A stretch of 64,000 nucleotides of DNA from an uncultured Anaerococcus sp. (lineage in GTDB: Bacteria > Bacillota > Clostridia > Tissierellales > Peptoniphilaceae). The position numbers and the translations under genes were made by a program. Under the pieces are notes generated by a model that searched no databases, was not told the DNA's origin, and saw nothing but the letters and a program-made list of their open reading frames with translations. The DNA lies in NCBI GenBank assembly GCA_943914475.1, contig CALUCE010000009.1, forward strand, positions 1 through 64,000, in the 5' to 3' direction. The first letter of the stretch is position 1. Every line of letters starts with the position of its first letter. This document shows positions 15,376 through 25,660 of this stretch, in pieces.

Positions 15376-16357
15376 CTTCTGTACTTTCTATACCTTTATC
15401 CATCTCAGATCTTTGGTCATCTTCAGATTTTTTATCTTGATTACTTCCGTCTTCTGTAACAACTTCTGCTTTATCGTAAAGTTCTTTTAGATAATCAGAG
15501 TATTTTTGTTCGTTTAAGTTCTTTGTAATTTCTTCTTTAAGTTGTTCTGGATTATCTTTTCTGTCATTAACTTTAATTATGTGATATCCATAAGTTGTTT
15601 TAACCGGATCACTGATTTGGCCTTTTTTAAGATCAAAGGCTACGTCTGAGAATTCTTTTACCATAGAAGATTTTGTAAAGAATCCTAATTCTCCACCTTT
15701 TTCAGCATTGGCCGAGTCTTTTGAGTATTCCTTTGCAAGTTTTGCAAAATCTTCACCATTGTCTAGTTTTTGCTTTACTTCTTTGGCTGTTTCTTCATCT
15801 TCTACAAGAATATGACTAGCATCTACTTGTACAAGTTCATCTTTGTGTTGGTTAAAGTAATCTTTAACTTCTTTGTCTGTTACCTTGTTATTTTCATCAA
15901 ACCATTCTCTATGTTTTTTGTACATTAGATCTTTTTTAATGGTTTCTTTAAACTTATCAGAACTCATATTATAGTCTTCAAGCATTTTATCAAATTGGTC
16001 TTGACCACCATAATTTTGTACGTATTGTAAGAAGTTTTCATTTACTTCTTTTTCATCTATTTTTACCTTGTTTTTCTCAAGGTCATTGGCTATAAGTTTA
16101 TCTTGTATCATCATTTGAATAACAGAAGATTTTAATTGTTGTTGAGATGCAAGCATAGATGCATAGAATGAAATTTCATCCTTGTAATCATCTTTTGATA
16201 TCTCTTCTCCATCAACTTCTGCAACTGCCTTGTCAGGTAATTTTGCATTTTCTGTTACTTCTGTTTCATTTGATCCTGTGTTAGCTTTTTGATCGCCACT
16301 GCATCCTTGTAGGGCAAGGGCAGCAACTAAAACTACACCTAATACTTTCTTTTTCAT
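15314..16357 (-). CDS. prsA: Foldase lipoprotein PrsA (peptidylprolyl isomerase)
   Basis: A 347-residue lipoprotein that helps exported proteins fold outside the membrane. The signal peptide ends in the lipobox ALQGC (Cys19). Residues 40-170 are the helical chaperone lobe; residues about 178-270 are a complete parvulin domain with DASHILVEDEETA, GGELGFFTKSSMV and YGYHIIKV. The tail (about 300-347) is a highly acidic Ser/Glu/Asp/Asn linker. It follows mfd by three bases and overlaps the degenerate paralogue downstream. The start has AAGGAGTAAGT upstream. Confidence 0.95.
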   Translation of the reverse strand: MKKKVLGVVLVAALALQGCSGDQKANTGSNETEVTENAKLPDKAVAEVDGEEISKDDYKDEISFYASMLASQQQLKSSVIQMMIQDKLIANDLEKNKVKIDEKEVNENFLQYVQNYGGQDQFDKMLEDYNMSSDKFKETIKKDLMYKKHREWFDENNKVTDKEVKDYFNQHKDELVQVDASHILVEDEETAKEVKQKLDNGEDFAKLAKEYSKDSANAEKGGELGFFTKSSMVKEFSDVAFDLKKGQISDPVKTTYGYHIIKVNDRKDNPEQLKEEITKNLNEQKYSDYLKELYDKAEVVTEDGSNQDKKSEDDQRSEMDKGIESTEDEKTSNEAESTENTSEDNNN

Positions 16358-16359
16358 AC

Positions 16360-19300
16360 TTACTCCTTAATTTCATTTATAGTTTTTAATAGTTCATAGC
16401 AGTCAAGCAATTTATTTTTTCCATAATTTATCTTAAATGCAGGCTTGTTGGATAAATCCAGAGACAAATCTCCTATGAAGTTTTCATTGATTCTTGACAG
16501 CTCCTCAAAACTATACTTGTCTCTATCCTCATAGTAAAGATATACTATATCTTTTTTCTCTCTAATTTCATAAATACCTAATTTAGACGCCATGGATTTA
16601 ATCAAAGATATATACATAATATTATCAACCATCAATGGTATATCTCCATACCTGTCGATCAAGTCCTCTACCAAAATATCGTAGTCTTCAAGATCTTTTA
16701 TTTTAGAAATCCTATTATATATTTCAATTTTTTGGCTAGGATCTTCTATATAGTAGGCAGGAATATAGGCATCAACTTTTAAATCTATATATACATCTGC
16801 TTCTTTGACTGGTTTACTTGTAGACTTATCTGTTGCTTCTTCGATAGCTTTTTGTAAGAATTTAACATACAAGTCGTATCCAACCGATTCTACATGACCA
16901 CTTTGACTTTCTCCCAAGATATTTCCAGCACCTCTTAATTCCAAATCTCTCATAGCAATCTTGTATCCGGAACCAAAGTCGGAAAAATCCTTGATGGACT
17001 TTAGCCTTTTTTCACCTATCTCTGTTAAGGTTTTACCTCTTCTATAGGTAAAATATGCATAAGAAGACCTAGATGACCTTCCTATCCTCCCCTTTAATTG
17101 GTAAAGTTGGCTTAAACCCATCATGTCAGCATCATAAACTATAATTGTGTTTACATTTTGTATATCCATGCCGGTTTCTATGATGGTTGTTGATAACAAG
17201 ATATCTATCTCACCATCTATGAAGTCTTCCATGATATTTTCTAATTGTCTTGAGGTCATTTGTCCGTGGGCTATAGCTATAGTAGCATCTGGCACTAGGT
17301 CACTAAGCTGGTTATAAATAAAGTCTATGTCTTTTACTCTATTATAGACAAAGTAAACCTGTCCATCTCTAGCCAGTTCTTTTTCTATGGCCTGTTTTAT
17401 TATAGCTTCATTGTATTCTATTACATAGGTATTAACAGGGATTCTCTCTTCAGGTGGCTCATCCAAGGTTGACATATCTCTTATTCCTGTTAAAGACATT
17501 TGTAGGGTCCTTGGTATAGGCGTTGCAGATAAGGTCAATACATCTATATTCTCTTTTAAGGTTTTTAGCATTTCTTTATGCTTTACACCAAACCTTTGCT
17601 CTTCATCTATTATCAAAAGTCCCAAATTATTAAATTTAATGTCCTTAGACAAGAGTCTATGAGTACCTACAACTATATCCACCTTGCCAGATTTTAAGCC
17701 CTCTATTGCCTCGTTTTCTTCTTTTCCAGTAGAAAACCTGCTTAGCATGGCAGAAGTTACAGGAAAATCTTTAAATCTTTCCTTAATAGTCTCATAATGT
17801 TGTCTAGCAAGAATTGTGGTTGGAACCAAAAAGGCAACTTGAAATCCATCATTAATTGCTTTAAAAGCAGCTCTTAGAGCCACCTCTGTTTTTCCATAAC
17901 CCACATCTCCACATAAGAGCCTATCCATGGGCTTGGTATCTTCCATGTCTTCTTTTATTTCTTCTATAGACCTAAGCTGACTGATTGTTTCTTCATAGGG
18001 AAAACTATCTTCAAATTCCCTTTGCCAAGGTGTATCTTTAGCAAAAGCATGTCCCTTAACCTTAGATCTTTTGGCATATAGGTCTAAAAGATCTTCTGCA
18101 ATTTCTTCAACAGCTTTTTTAGCTCTAATTTTTGCCTTAGTCCATTGGGTTCCACCTAGGGTAGAGATTTTTGGTTTTTCACCCCTATTACCAATGTACT
18201 TATTAACAAGACTCATCTGGTCAATAGGTACAAAAAGCTTATCACTTCCCCTGTACTCTATAACTACATAGTCTTTTACAATTGAATTTACTTCTATTTT
18301 CTCTATTCCCTTGTAAATACCGATACCGTTATTTTCATGAACTACGTAGTCGCCAGCCTCTAAATCTGAGTAGTTAATAATATCGCTGCTACTTGGCGAT
18401 TTTTTTCTTTTTTTCTTTTTTCTAACCTTATCTCTTCCGAAAATTTCTTTATGGGTAAAAACATAAAGGTTAATCTCTGGTATTGTATAACCCTGATTTA
18501 GGTCAGCCTCTGATAGACTTATAAGGTTTTCTTTAAAATTCTTAGAAAAGTCAAGACTATAGGCAAGATCTCCATTATTATCTAGTATCTTAGCAATATT
18601 GTCTTTTTTCTCCTCATCTCCTGCTAGGATGGCTATTTTTGACTTTAATGTTTTTAAATACTTTATAGAATCGATAAAAGAATTTATATTTTTATTAAAA
18701 CTTTCCGCTTCCATAGTCTTTAACTCCAATATTCTTTTTGGAGTTAAAAGCTTGGCCCTTTTTAGAAGAGATGACATATCTAAAATAGGAAAATCAAGAC
18801 TTTGCTTATATAAGTCTGAAGGATTTACCTTCAAATTTTTAAAACTTGCAAAAACCTCTCCCTTATCCATTTGATAGGCTAAGTCTGCATCAAACTTATT
18901 CTCAATTTCTTTAAATTCTTCTAGACACCTAGAAAAATCATCATAAATAATAAATGCATCATCAGGCAAATAATCAAATATGGTAGAGTAGTTTGATGTC
19001 CTGTATGCATTTATTAAATCTTGGTTGGCTATATAAAATCTTTCTTCCAAAAAAGCAAGTATTTGCTTGTATTTATCCATTAATTTTACATCATTGGAAT
19101 TATTAGATTTCTTCTTTGAAAATTTCTTTATATCCTTATCGATGTTGGATATAACTTCTTCATAGTCATCTTTTCCATACAAAAGCTCACTAGCTGGGCT
19201 TATAACAAGTTCATCTAACTTACCTATAGATCTTTGGGTATCCTTATCAAAAATCCTTATAGAGTCAATTTCTGTATCAAAAAGTTCAATCCTTATAGGA

Positions 19301-19863
19301 TTATCATAAGAAAGAGGCCACACATCTATGATAGAACCTCTTATAGAAAATTGACACTTAGATTCTACCAATTTATTTTGCGAATAATTTAAAATACTTA
19401 GCTTTTCTTTAAAGTCTTGGGTATCAATTTCTGAATCAAGATCAAGCCTAATTAGATTATCTGTAAAATCTTTAGTACTTGTTAATTTATTTCCCAAGGC
19501 TTCTATGGTTGTTACAAGGATGAAGTTTTCCTTGCTCGTAAGTTTGTTTAAAACATTAAGTCTTGCTATCTCATTATCTTTTTCCAAAGATTTAATATTA
19601 TAAAAGTTAATATCTAGCGAAGGCAAAAATAAAGCCTTATCTGTACTTATAGAATTAATTTCGTAAACATATTTCTTGGCTATTCTTTCATTCTCACATG
19701 CCAGTAAGCTTGTCTTATCTATCTCTTCAAATAAAGTTAAGGCAATGTGCGATTTGCTAGAATCACTCAAGCCATACATATGGATTGGTGATAGTTCTTT
19801 ATAAGATTTTACTATCTCTTTAATTTGTGGTAGTTTTGCAATTTCTCTACTTATACTATTCAT
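16360..19863 (-). CDS. mfd: Transcription-repair coupling factor Mfd
   Basis: About 1167 residues, normal for Mfd, which removes RNA polymerase stalled at lesions and recruits UvrA. N-terminal UvrB-like region (residues 1-350), the RNA-polymerase-interaction domain with GDYVVHENNGIGIYKG (about 505-520), RecG-like helicase with Walker A GDVGYGKTE, the DEEQ box (LLIIDEEQRFG), TLSATPIPRTLQMSLTG and the GRIGRSSR motif, then the C-terminal TRCF domain. I prefer the ATG at 19861-19863 to the GTG at 19872; neither has a clear Shine-Dalgarno, and both overlap the end of pth, so translation is probably coupled. Confidence 0.96.
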   Translation of the reverse strand: MNSISREIAKLPQIKEIVKSYKELSPIHMYGLSDSSKSHIALTLFEEIDKTSLLACENERIAKKYVYEINSISTDKALFLPSLDINFYNIKSLEKDNEIARLNVLNKLTSKENFILVTTIEALGNKLTSTKDFTDNLIRLDLDSEIDTQDFKEKLSILNYSQNKLVESKCQFSIRGSIIDVWPLSYDNPIRIELFDTEIDSIRIFDKDTQRSIGKLDELVISPASELLYGKDDYEEVISNIDKDIKKFSKKKSNNSNDVKLMDKYKQILAFLEERFYIANQDLINAYRTSNYSTIFDYLPDDAFIIYDDFSRCLEEFKEIENKFDADLAYQMDKGEVFASFKNLKVNPSDLYKQSLDFPILDMSSLLKRAKLLTPKRILELKTMEAESFNKNINSFIDSIKYLKTLKSKIAILAGDEEKKDNIAKILDNNGDLAYSLDFSKNFKENLISLSEADLNQGYTIPEINLYVFTHKEIFGRDKVRKKKKRKKSPSSSDIINYSDLEAGDYVVHENNGIGIYKGIEKIEVNSIVKDYVVIEYRGSDKLFVPIDQMSLVNKYIGNRGEKPKISTLGGTQWTKAKIRAKKAVEEIAEDLLDLYAKRSKVKGHAFAKDTPWQREFEDSFPYEETISQLRSIEEIKEDMEDTKPMDRLLCGDVGYGKTEVALRAAFKAINDGFQVAFLVPTTILARQHYETIKERFKDFPVTSAMLSRFSTGKEENEAIEGLKSGKVDIVVGTHRLLSKDIKFNNLGLLIIDEEQRFGVKHKEMLKTLKENIDVLTLSATPIPRTLQMSLTGIRDMSTLDEPPEERIPVNTYVIEYNEAIIKQAIEKELARDGQVYFVYNRVKDIDFIYNQLSDLVPDATIAIAHGQMTSRQLENIMEDFIDGEIDILLSTTIIETGMDIQNVNTIIVYDADMMGLSQLYQLKGRIGRSSRSSYAYFTYRRGKTLTEIGEKRLKSIKDFSDFGSGYKIAMRDLELRGAGNILGESQSGHVESVGYDLYVKFLQKAIEEATDKSTSKPVKEADVYIDLKVDAYIPAYYIEDPSQKIEIYNRISKIKDLEDYDILVEDLIDRYGDIPLMVDNIMYISLIKSMASKLGIYEIREKKDIVYLYYEDRDKYSFEELSRINENFIGDLSLDLSNKPAFKINYGKNKLLDCYELLKTINEIKE

Positions 19864-20443
19864 CTTTGTCACTTAACAATCTAATAGGATTATAGGTGCC
19901 CATAGCCTTTTCTATGCCATCAGCAAGTATGGATTCAACTGCATCTGCAGCCATTTCTATTTCATCTTCTATAACTTTTACATCATCACCCCTAAAACCG
20001 CTTAGGACGAAGTTGGCTAAGTTCATAAAATCTGGCTTTTTACCTACTGCAAGCTTTATCCTTGGGAAATCATCATATTGTAAGTTATAAATGATTGATT
20101 TCATACCATTATGGGTTCCTGCAGATCCTTTTTTCTTAATCCTAATAGAACCAAATTCTATATCAATATCATCATAAATAACTATAAGTTTATCATGGTC
20201 AAACTTATAGTAGCTATACAATTCTCTTAAGGTTTCACCTGAATTATTCATATAGGTTTGTGGTTTTATAAGCATAACTTTATGGCCAGAAATTTCTCCC
20301 TGACCATATAAAGATTTAAATTTGATTTTCTTAACATTTATATTGTATTTTCTAGTAAGATAATCTATAGTTAGAAAACCAACATTATGCCTAGTATTTT
20401 CATATTGTAATCCAGGATTGCCCAATCCTACAATATAATACAT
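19856..20443 (-). CDS. pth: Peptidyl-tRNA hydrolase
   Basis: A 195-residue hydrolase that frees tRNA from prematurely released peptidyl-tRNA. It starts YIVGLGNPGLQYENTRHNVGF, containing the conserved Asn and the catalytic His, and has KPQTYMNNSGE, DDIDIEFGSIRIKKKGSAGTHNGMKS and FPRIKLAVGKKP. Length and motif order are standard. It sits between prs and mfd, the gene order known from B. subtilis (prs-ctc-pth-mfd) without ctc. Confidence 0.97.
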   Translation of the reverse strand: MYYIVGLGNPGLQYENTRHNVGFLTIDYLTRKYNINVKKIKFKSLYGQGEISGHKVMLIKPQTYMNNSGETLRELYSYYKFDHDKLIVIYDDIDIEFGSIRIKKKGSAGTHNGMKSIIYNLQYDDFPRIKLAVGKKPDFMNLANFVLSGFRGDDVKVIEDEIEMAADAVESILADGIEKAMGTYNPIRLLSDKDE

Positions 20444-21439
20444 TTATTTTCCATCCTCAAACAATCCACTTATAGACTTATAAGTATTGATTCTTTTAAT
20501 TGCTTCAGCTAAAAGTGGAGCTATAGATACTTGTTTAATCTTGCTTGTTTCCTTCTTAGAAGAAAGGGAAATCGTATCAGTTATAACAAGTTCTTTAACT
20601 CTAGAATTTTCAAGTTTTTCTACAGCATTGCCACTTAATACACCGTGTGTTGCTGCTATATATACATCTTTTGCTCCATTGTCTAGGAGGTGATGAGCAG
20701 CGTTAATGATAGTACCACCAGTATCTATCATGTCATCAACAAGTATACAGCTCTTGCCTTCAAAGTCACCGATAACGTTCATAACTTCAGATACGTTTGG
20801 TCTAGGTCTTCTTTTTTCTATAATAGCAATTCCTAATTTTAAGTAATCAGCAAAAGATCTAGCTCTAACTACTCCACCCAAGTCAGGACTTACAACTACA
20901 AATTCATCAGATTTTCCATAGGCCATGTCTTTGAATGTTTCAGATAAAAGTCTAATAGCAGTAAAGTGATCAACAGGAATATCAAAGTATCCTTGAATTT
21001 GACCAGCATGTAGGTCCATTGTAACAACCCTATCAGCACCTGCTACTGCTATTAAATTTGCTACAAGTTTTGCTGTTATAGGTTCCCTACCTCTTGTTTT
21101 TCTGTCTTGTCTTGCATAACCATAATAAGGAATTATAGCATTAACATAACCAGCTGATGCTCTTCTACAAGCATCTATCATAATAAGTAATTCCATCAAA
21201 TTGTCGTTGGAAGGATATGAAGTAGGTTGAATTATATAAACATCCTTACCCCTTACAGGTTCATTAATTTTTACACTAATTTCACCATCACCAAATGTTT
21301 GTACTTCAGCTTTTCCTAACTCTTGTCCAATTTCTGCTGCTACGCTTTCAGCTAACTTTAGGTTAGAGTTGCCTGAAAATAGGATTAATTCACCCCTAGA
21401 AATATTTTCACAACAAGAATTTTCTTTAGTTTTTGACAT
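20444..21439 (-). CDS. prs: Ribose-phosphate pyrophosphokinase (PRPP synthase)
   Basis: A 331-residue class I enzyme making PRPP from ribose 5-phosphate and ATP for purine, pyrimidine, NAD, His and Trp synthesis. Key blocks: VQTFGDGEISVKINEPVRGKDVYIIQPT, the flexible loop YYGYARQDRKTRGREPITAK, the signature RVVTMDLHAGQIQGYFDIPVDH, and the PRPP-binding loop CILVDDMIDTGGTI. The N-terminus carries about 12 extra residues (KENSCCENISR) compared with usual family members. Overlaps the end of glmU by 14 bases. Confidence 0.97.
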   Translation of the reverse strand: MSKTKENSCCENISRGELILFSGNSNLKLAESVAAEIGQELGKAEVQTFGDGEISVKINEPVRGKDVYIIQPTSYPSNDNLMELLIMIDACRRASAGYVNAIIPYYGYARQDRKTRGREPITAKLVANLIAVAGADRVVTMDLHAGQIQGYFDIPVDHFTAIRLLSETFKDMAYGKSDEFVVVSPDLGGVVRARSFADYLKLGIAIIEKRRPRPNVSEVMNVIGDFEGKSCILVDDMIDTGGTIINAAHHLLDNGAKDVYIAATHGVLSGNAVEKLENSRVKELVITDTISLSSKKETSKIKQVSIAPLLAEAIKRINTYKSISGLFEDGK

Positions 21440-22829
21440 TTTTACTCCTTTGTTTATCTAAATCTCTCTTTTTCTTTTTTTCAACATAACCAGCTATATT
21501 CTTTTGTTCCGCTCTTTCTATAGAAAGGGCTCCCTCATCTACATCTTTTGTTATTGTAGATCCTGCAGCTACATAGCCTTCTTTGTAAATTCTTACTGGA
21601 GCTACGATATTGGAATTTGATCCTATAAAGGCTCCATCTTCTACTATAGATCTGTGCTTAAATTTGCCATCATAATTTACAAATATTACGCCACAACCTA
21701 CGTTGATATTCTCTCCTAAATCAGAGTCACCAATATATGCCAAATGGCCTGCCTTCGTTCCCTTACCTACTTTTGAGTTTTTAACTTCTACGAAGTTTCC
21801 AATATGAACACTCTCTCCTAAATCTGCCTTAGGTCTTAGGTGTGCAAAGGGTCCTATGTCGGTATTTTTTCCAACTTTAGATTGTTCTATTACAGAATTA
21901 TCAATCTTTACATTTTCAGATATTTGAGAATCAACTATCCTAGTTGAACCTTCTATAAGGCAATTTTCAGATATTTTTGTATCTCCTAGGATTTTTACAT
22001 AACCTGATATAACAGTATCTCTTCCTATCTCAACTCCAGGTTCTATAGTAATTATCTCTGGAGTTTCCATTATAACTCCTTCTTCCATGTAGGAATTATT
22101 TACTCTTCTTCTTAAGATTTTTTCTGCTCTTGAAAGCTCCTTTTTGTTGTTAATACCATAAAATTCACTGGCATCTTTACCTACAAAAGCTCCCACTTTT
22201 TTATCTTGATCTTTTAGTATTTGTATGCAATCAGTTAAATATAGCTCATTTTGAGAATTATTTGAGTCTATTAATTTGATTGATTCTTTTAAATCTATAC
22301 CTTTAAAGGCATAAATCCCAGTGTTAATCTCTTCTATATTTAGCTCTTCTTCATTTGCATCCTTGTGTTCTACAATTTTATAAAAGAGATTATCATTATC
22401 TCTAACTACTCTCCCATAGGTGCTTGGATCTTCCAATATGGTTGATAGGACAGAGCAAGAGTTGTTATTTGTTTGGTGGAAGTTTACAAAATCTTCTATA
22501 GAAGATTTTCTAATAAGTGGAATATCCCCATTTAATACCAAGACGGTATCATCATCTTCTACCAAATCTAGTGCCAAGCTTACTGCATATCCAGTTCCAT
22601 AGGGATACTCATCTCCTATTTTTTGTTCTCTAACAATAAGGTCTTTGTAAGATTCTTCTATATAACTTTTATTTGCCCCTCCTATAACTATGGTTTGGGA
22701 CTTATCAAGCTTAGAAGCCTCTATTACATAGGAAAGAATTTCTTTATTTAGTAGCTTATGAAGAACCTTGGACTTATCGGATTTCATCCTGGTTCCTTCA
22801 CCAGCTGCTAAAATTATTGTTTTTATCAT
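21426..22829 (-). CDS. glmU: Bifunctional UDP-N-acetylglucosamine pyrophosphorylase / glucosamine-1-phosphate acetyltransferase
   Basis: A 467-residue GlmU making UDP-GlcNAc for peptidoglycan. The N-terminal uridyltransferase opens with TIILAAGEGTRMKSDKSKVLHKL and has VLVLNGDIPLI. From about residue 250 a left-handed beta-helix of hexapeptide repeats (ISENVKIDNSVIEQSKVG and on) forms the acetyltransferase, with the active-site segment KNSKVGKGTKAGHLAYIGDS. The last 20 residues are a basic tail. glmU-prs-pth-mfd is one operon. Confidence 0.97.
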   Translation of the reverse strand: MIKTIILAAGEGTRMKSDKSKVLHKLLNKEILSYVIEASKLDKSQTIVIGGANKSYIEESYKDLIVREQKIGDEYPYGTGYAVSLALDLVEDDDTVLVLNGDIPLIRKSSIEDFVNFHQTNNNSCSVLSTILEDPSTYGRVVRDNDNLFYKIVEHKDANEEELNIEEINTGIYAFKGIDLKESIKLIDSNNSQNELYLTDCIQILKDQDKKVGAFVGKDASEFYGINNKKELSRAEKILRRRVNNSYMEEGVIMETPEIITIEPGVEIGRDTVISGYVKILGDTKISENCLIEGSTRIVDSQISENVKIDNSVIEQSKVGKNTDIGPFAHLRPKADLGESVHIGNFVEVKNSKVGKGTKAGHLAYIGDSDLGENINVGCGVIFVNYDGKFKHRSIVEDGAFIGSNSNIVAPVRIYKEGYVAAGSTITKDVDEGALSIERAEQKNIAGYVEKKKKRDLDKQRSKNVKN

Positions 22830-22835
22830 AAATTT

Positions 22836-23555
22836 CTATTCCTCAGCAATTTCAAGAGCAAGCTTCATCATATTTGTATATGATGTTTCTCTTGCTTCTG
22901 CAGAGTCTGCAATGTTTTCTACCAAGGAGTCAGATATAGTAAATATTCCTAATCCTCTTTTTCCGTGTTTTTTAGCTAGTGTAAATAAGCCATAAGCTTC
23001 CATTTCAACACATAAAACACCATATTTTTGTAAGTTTTCCATTACGTAATCTGGTGTTGTTGAATAAAATTGATCTGAACTTAAAACTTGACCACAGTGA
23101 GTTGTATAATCAAGTTCTTTAGCTTTGTTATAAGCTTTAACTAGCATGTCAAATTCTGGTGTTGGTGAAAAGTGAACATTTCCAAATAAATTATCATTTA
23201 TAGATGATTCACTACAAGCAGCAGTTGCTATAACAATATCGTGTAACTTAACGTCTTTTTGCATAGAGCCTGCTGTTCCTATTCTTATAATTGTATCTAC
23301 ATCATAAAATTCAAAGAGTTCATTATAATAAATCATGGATGAAGGGATTCCCATTCCACTTCCCATAACTGATACTCTTTTACCATTGTAGTAGCCTGTA
23401 TAACCAAGCATACCCCTGGTTTCATTAAATTGTTTTACATCGGTAAGATAGTTATCTGCTATATATTTAGCCCTAAGTGGATCTCCAGGCATTAAGACAG
23501 TTTTAGCTATCTCATCTTTACTTTTTGCTGAAATATGTGGTGTTGGTATACTCAT
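22836..23555 (-). CDS. deoD: Purine-nucleoside phosphorylase (DeoD type)
   Basis: A 239-residue hexameric-type phosphorylase that splits purine nucleosides to base plus ribose 1-phosphate for salvage. MSIPTPHISAKSKDEIAKTVLMPGDPLRAKYIA, TRGMLGYTGYYNGKRVSVMGSGMGIPS split across the family's phosphate site, and VLCVEMEAYGLFTLAKK are DeoD hallmarks. AAGGAG with five bases spacing points to the ATG at 23553-23555 rather than the upstream GTG at 23561. It begins a run toward glmU. Confidence 0.95.
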   Translation of the reverse strand: MSIPTPHISAKSKDEIAKTVLMPGDPLRAKYIADNYLTDVKQFNETRGMLGYTGYYNGKRVSVMGSGMGIPSSMIYYNELFEFYDVDTIIRIGTAGSMQKDVKLHDIVIATAACSESSINDNLFGNVHFSPTPEFDMLVKAYNKAKELDYTTHCGQVLSSDQFYSTTPDYVMENLQKYGVLCVEMEAYGLFTLAKKHGKRGLGIFTISDSLVENIADSAEARETSYTNMMKLALEIAEE

Positions 23556-23624
23556 ATTCACTCCTTAATCAATATATTTCTATTTAATCATATCACTTTT
23601 TAAGATAATTTAAAAATAAAAGAA

Positions 23625-23660
23625 GAAGATTGATATTTTTCATACATCAACCTTCAACCT
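23625..23660 (-). terminator. Terminator downstream of tkt
   Basis: On the minus strand GAAGGTTGAT pairs with ATCAATCTTC (one G-U) around an 11-base loop, followed by a T-rich run, directly after the transketolase stop codon. Confidence 0.75.
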
Positions 23661-23664
23661 TAAA

Positions 23665-25659
23665 TTAGCAATATTTGTCTGTATATTTTTTAACTATATT
23701 TTCTACTGTAAATCCAAATTCCTTCTCAACTTGTCCGCCTGGAGCTGACATACCAAAGCTATCTATGGCAATATTGATTCCCTCATCTCCAGTAAACTCC
23801 TTCCAACCGAAGGATGAACCCATTTCTATAGATATTCTATTTTTAACATCGCTTGGTAGAAGTTTTTCCTTGTACTCTTCACTTTGACTTCTAAATAACT
23901 CAAAGGATGGCATAGAAATAACTCTTATATTTTCACCTTTTTCCTTAAGTTCTTCTTTAGCCTTAAGGGCAAGTGCTACTTCAGAACCTGTTGCTATAAA
24001 TATAGATTCAGGCTTTTGGCTCTTTGATTCGCTAATAATATAAGCACCTTTTGAGATATCTTCAATTTCTTCTGTTTCTTTTAGATTTTCTACACCTTGT
24101 CTAGTCAAAGCAAGGACTACAGGACTTTCCTTACTTTCCAAAGCTATTTTCCAGGCAAGTCTTGTTTCATTGGCATCTGCAGGTCTAAGAACTACTGTAT
24201 TAGGGATAGCCCTAAGCATAGCAAGTTGTTCTATAGGTTCGTGAGTAGGACCATCTTCTCCAACAGCAACTGAATCATGTGTAAATACATAAGTTACTGG
24301 TATTTTTGATAAGGCAGAAAGTCTAATAGCTGCCTTTAAATAATCAGAAAATACAAAGAAAGTTGATACATGATGCCAGCTTCCACCGTGTGCAACTATA
24401 CCATTTGCTACAGCTCCCATGGTAAATTCTCTAACTCCATACCAAACATTTCTTCCTTCTGGATGTTTATCAGAGAATCTTTCTGTATCTACAATATTTG
24501 TTTTATTTGAAGAGAATAAGTCTGCACTACCTCCCCAGATATTTTCAGAAACTTTTGCTATATCTTGAAGTATTTTTCCACTTGAAGCTCTTGTAGCAAG
24601 AGGATCCATAGATGAATCAAACTTTTTAACTTCATCCATAAAGTTTTCAGGTAATTCTCTGTTCATACCTGATACATATTCTTTAGCCTTTTCAGGATAT
24701 TTTTCTTTATATGAATCTAGAAGTTTATCCCATTCTTCATTAGCTTTTTTACCATTTTTTTCTATATTTTCTTTAAATACTTCATATACATCATCTGGAA
24801 TAACAAAGTCTTCTTCAGTCCACTTATAAAAATCTTTGGCATTTTTATAATCTTCTTCTCCTAATGGAGCTCCGTGTACCTTATTGGTTCCAGCATTTTT
24901 GGATCCATATCCAATTTGTGTTTTTATTTCTATAAATGTAGGACCATTCTCAGATTTTTGAGCTTGTAAAATGGCTTTTTCTATAGCTTCAAGGTCATTA
25001 CCATCTTCTACTTTTAAGTAATTCCATTTTTGTGCTTCTACTCTTTTTTCAAGATTTTCTGAGAAAGATGTGTTTAAGTCACCATCTAGGCAAATATCGT
25101 TAGAATCGTGTAATACTATAAGTTTATTTAAATTTAGATGTCCTGCAAGGCTCATTGCTTCGTATGAAATACCTTCCATAAGGTCACCATCACCACAAAT
25201 AGCATAGGTATAATGGTCTACCAAAGGGAAACCTTCTTCATTGTATAATGCAGCTAGGTGTTTCTCTGCCATAGCCATACCAACTGCATTGGCTATACCT
25301 TGTCCCAAAGGACCTGTGGTAACTTCAACTCCATCTGTATGCATCCTTTCTGGATGGCCTGGAGTTTTAGACTTTAATTGTCTAAATTCTTTCAAATCAT
25401 CCATAGAAAGATCATATCCTGATAGGTGTAACAATGAATACAATAAGGCTGATCCATGACCAGCTGAAAGGATAAACCTATCTCTGTTATCCCATTGTGA
25501 ATTCTTTGGGTTAGCCTTTAAAATCCTGTTCCATAACACATAAGCCATAGGAGCAGCTCCCATAGGCAAGCCTGGGTGACCACTATTAGCCTTTTCTATT
25601 TGTGCTATAGATAATGTTCTAATGGCGTTTACCGCCTTATAATCAATATCCTTATACAT
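23665..25659 (-). CDS. tkt: Transketolase
   Basis: A 664-residue thiamine-diphosphate enzyme of the pentose phosphate pathway, full length. N-terminal part: SGHPGLPMGAAPMAY, the conserved GHGSALLYSLLHLSGYD and the ThDP/Mg2+ site CGDGDLMEGISYEAMSLAGH. Central pyrimidine-binding part: THDSVAVGEDGPTHEPIEQLA. A C-terminal transketolase domain follows. It interconverts sugar phosphates and yields ribose 5-phosphate together with rpiB, which lies immediately upstream (stop and start one base apart), linking to prs and the ribose operon in this genome. Confidence 0.97.
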   Translation of the reverse strand: MYKDIDYKAVNAIRTLSIAQIEKANSGHPGLPMGAAPMAYVLWNRILKANPKNSQWDNRDRFILSAGHGSALLYSLLHLSGYDLSMDDLKEFRQLKSKTPGHPERMHTDGVEVTTGPLGQGIANAVGMAMAEKHLAALYNEEGFPLVDHYTYAICGDGDLMEGISYEAMSLAGHLNLNKLIVLHDSNDICLDGDLNTSFSENLEKRVEAQKWNYLKVEDGNDLEAIEKAILQAQKSENGPTFIEIKTQIGYGSKNAGTNKVHGAPLGEEDYKNAKDFYKWTEEDFVIPDDVYEVFKENIEKNGKKANEEWDKLLDSYKEKYPEKAKEYVSGMNRELPENFMDEVKKFDSSMDPLATRASSGKILQDIAKVSENIWGGSADLFSSNKTNIVDTERFSDKHPEGRNVWYGVREFTMGAVANGIVAHGGSWHHVSTFFVFSDYLKAAIRLSALSKIPVTYVFTHDSVAVGEDGPTHEPIEQLAMLRAIPNTVVLRPADANETRLAWKIALESKESPVVLALTRQGVENLKETEEIEDISKGAYIISESKSQKPESIFIATGSEVALALKAKEELKEKGENIRVISMPSFELFRSQSEEYKEKLLPSDVKNRISIEMGSSFGWKEFTGDEGINIAIDSFGMSAPGGQVEKEFGFTVENIVKKYTDKYC

Positions 25660-25660
25660 T

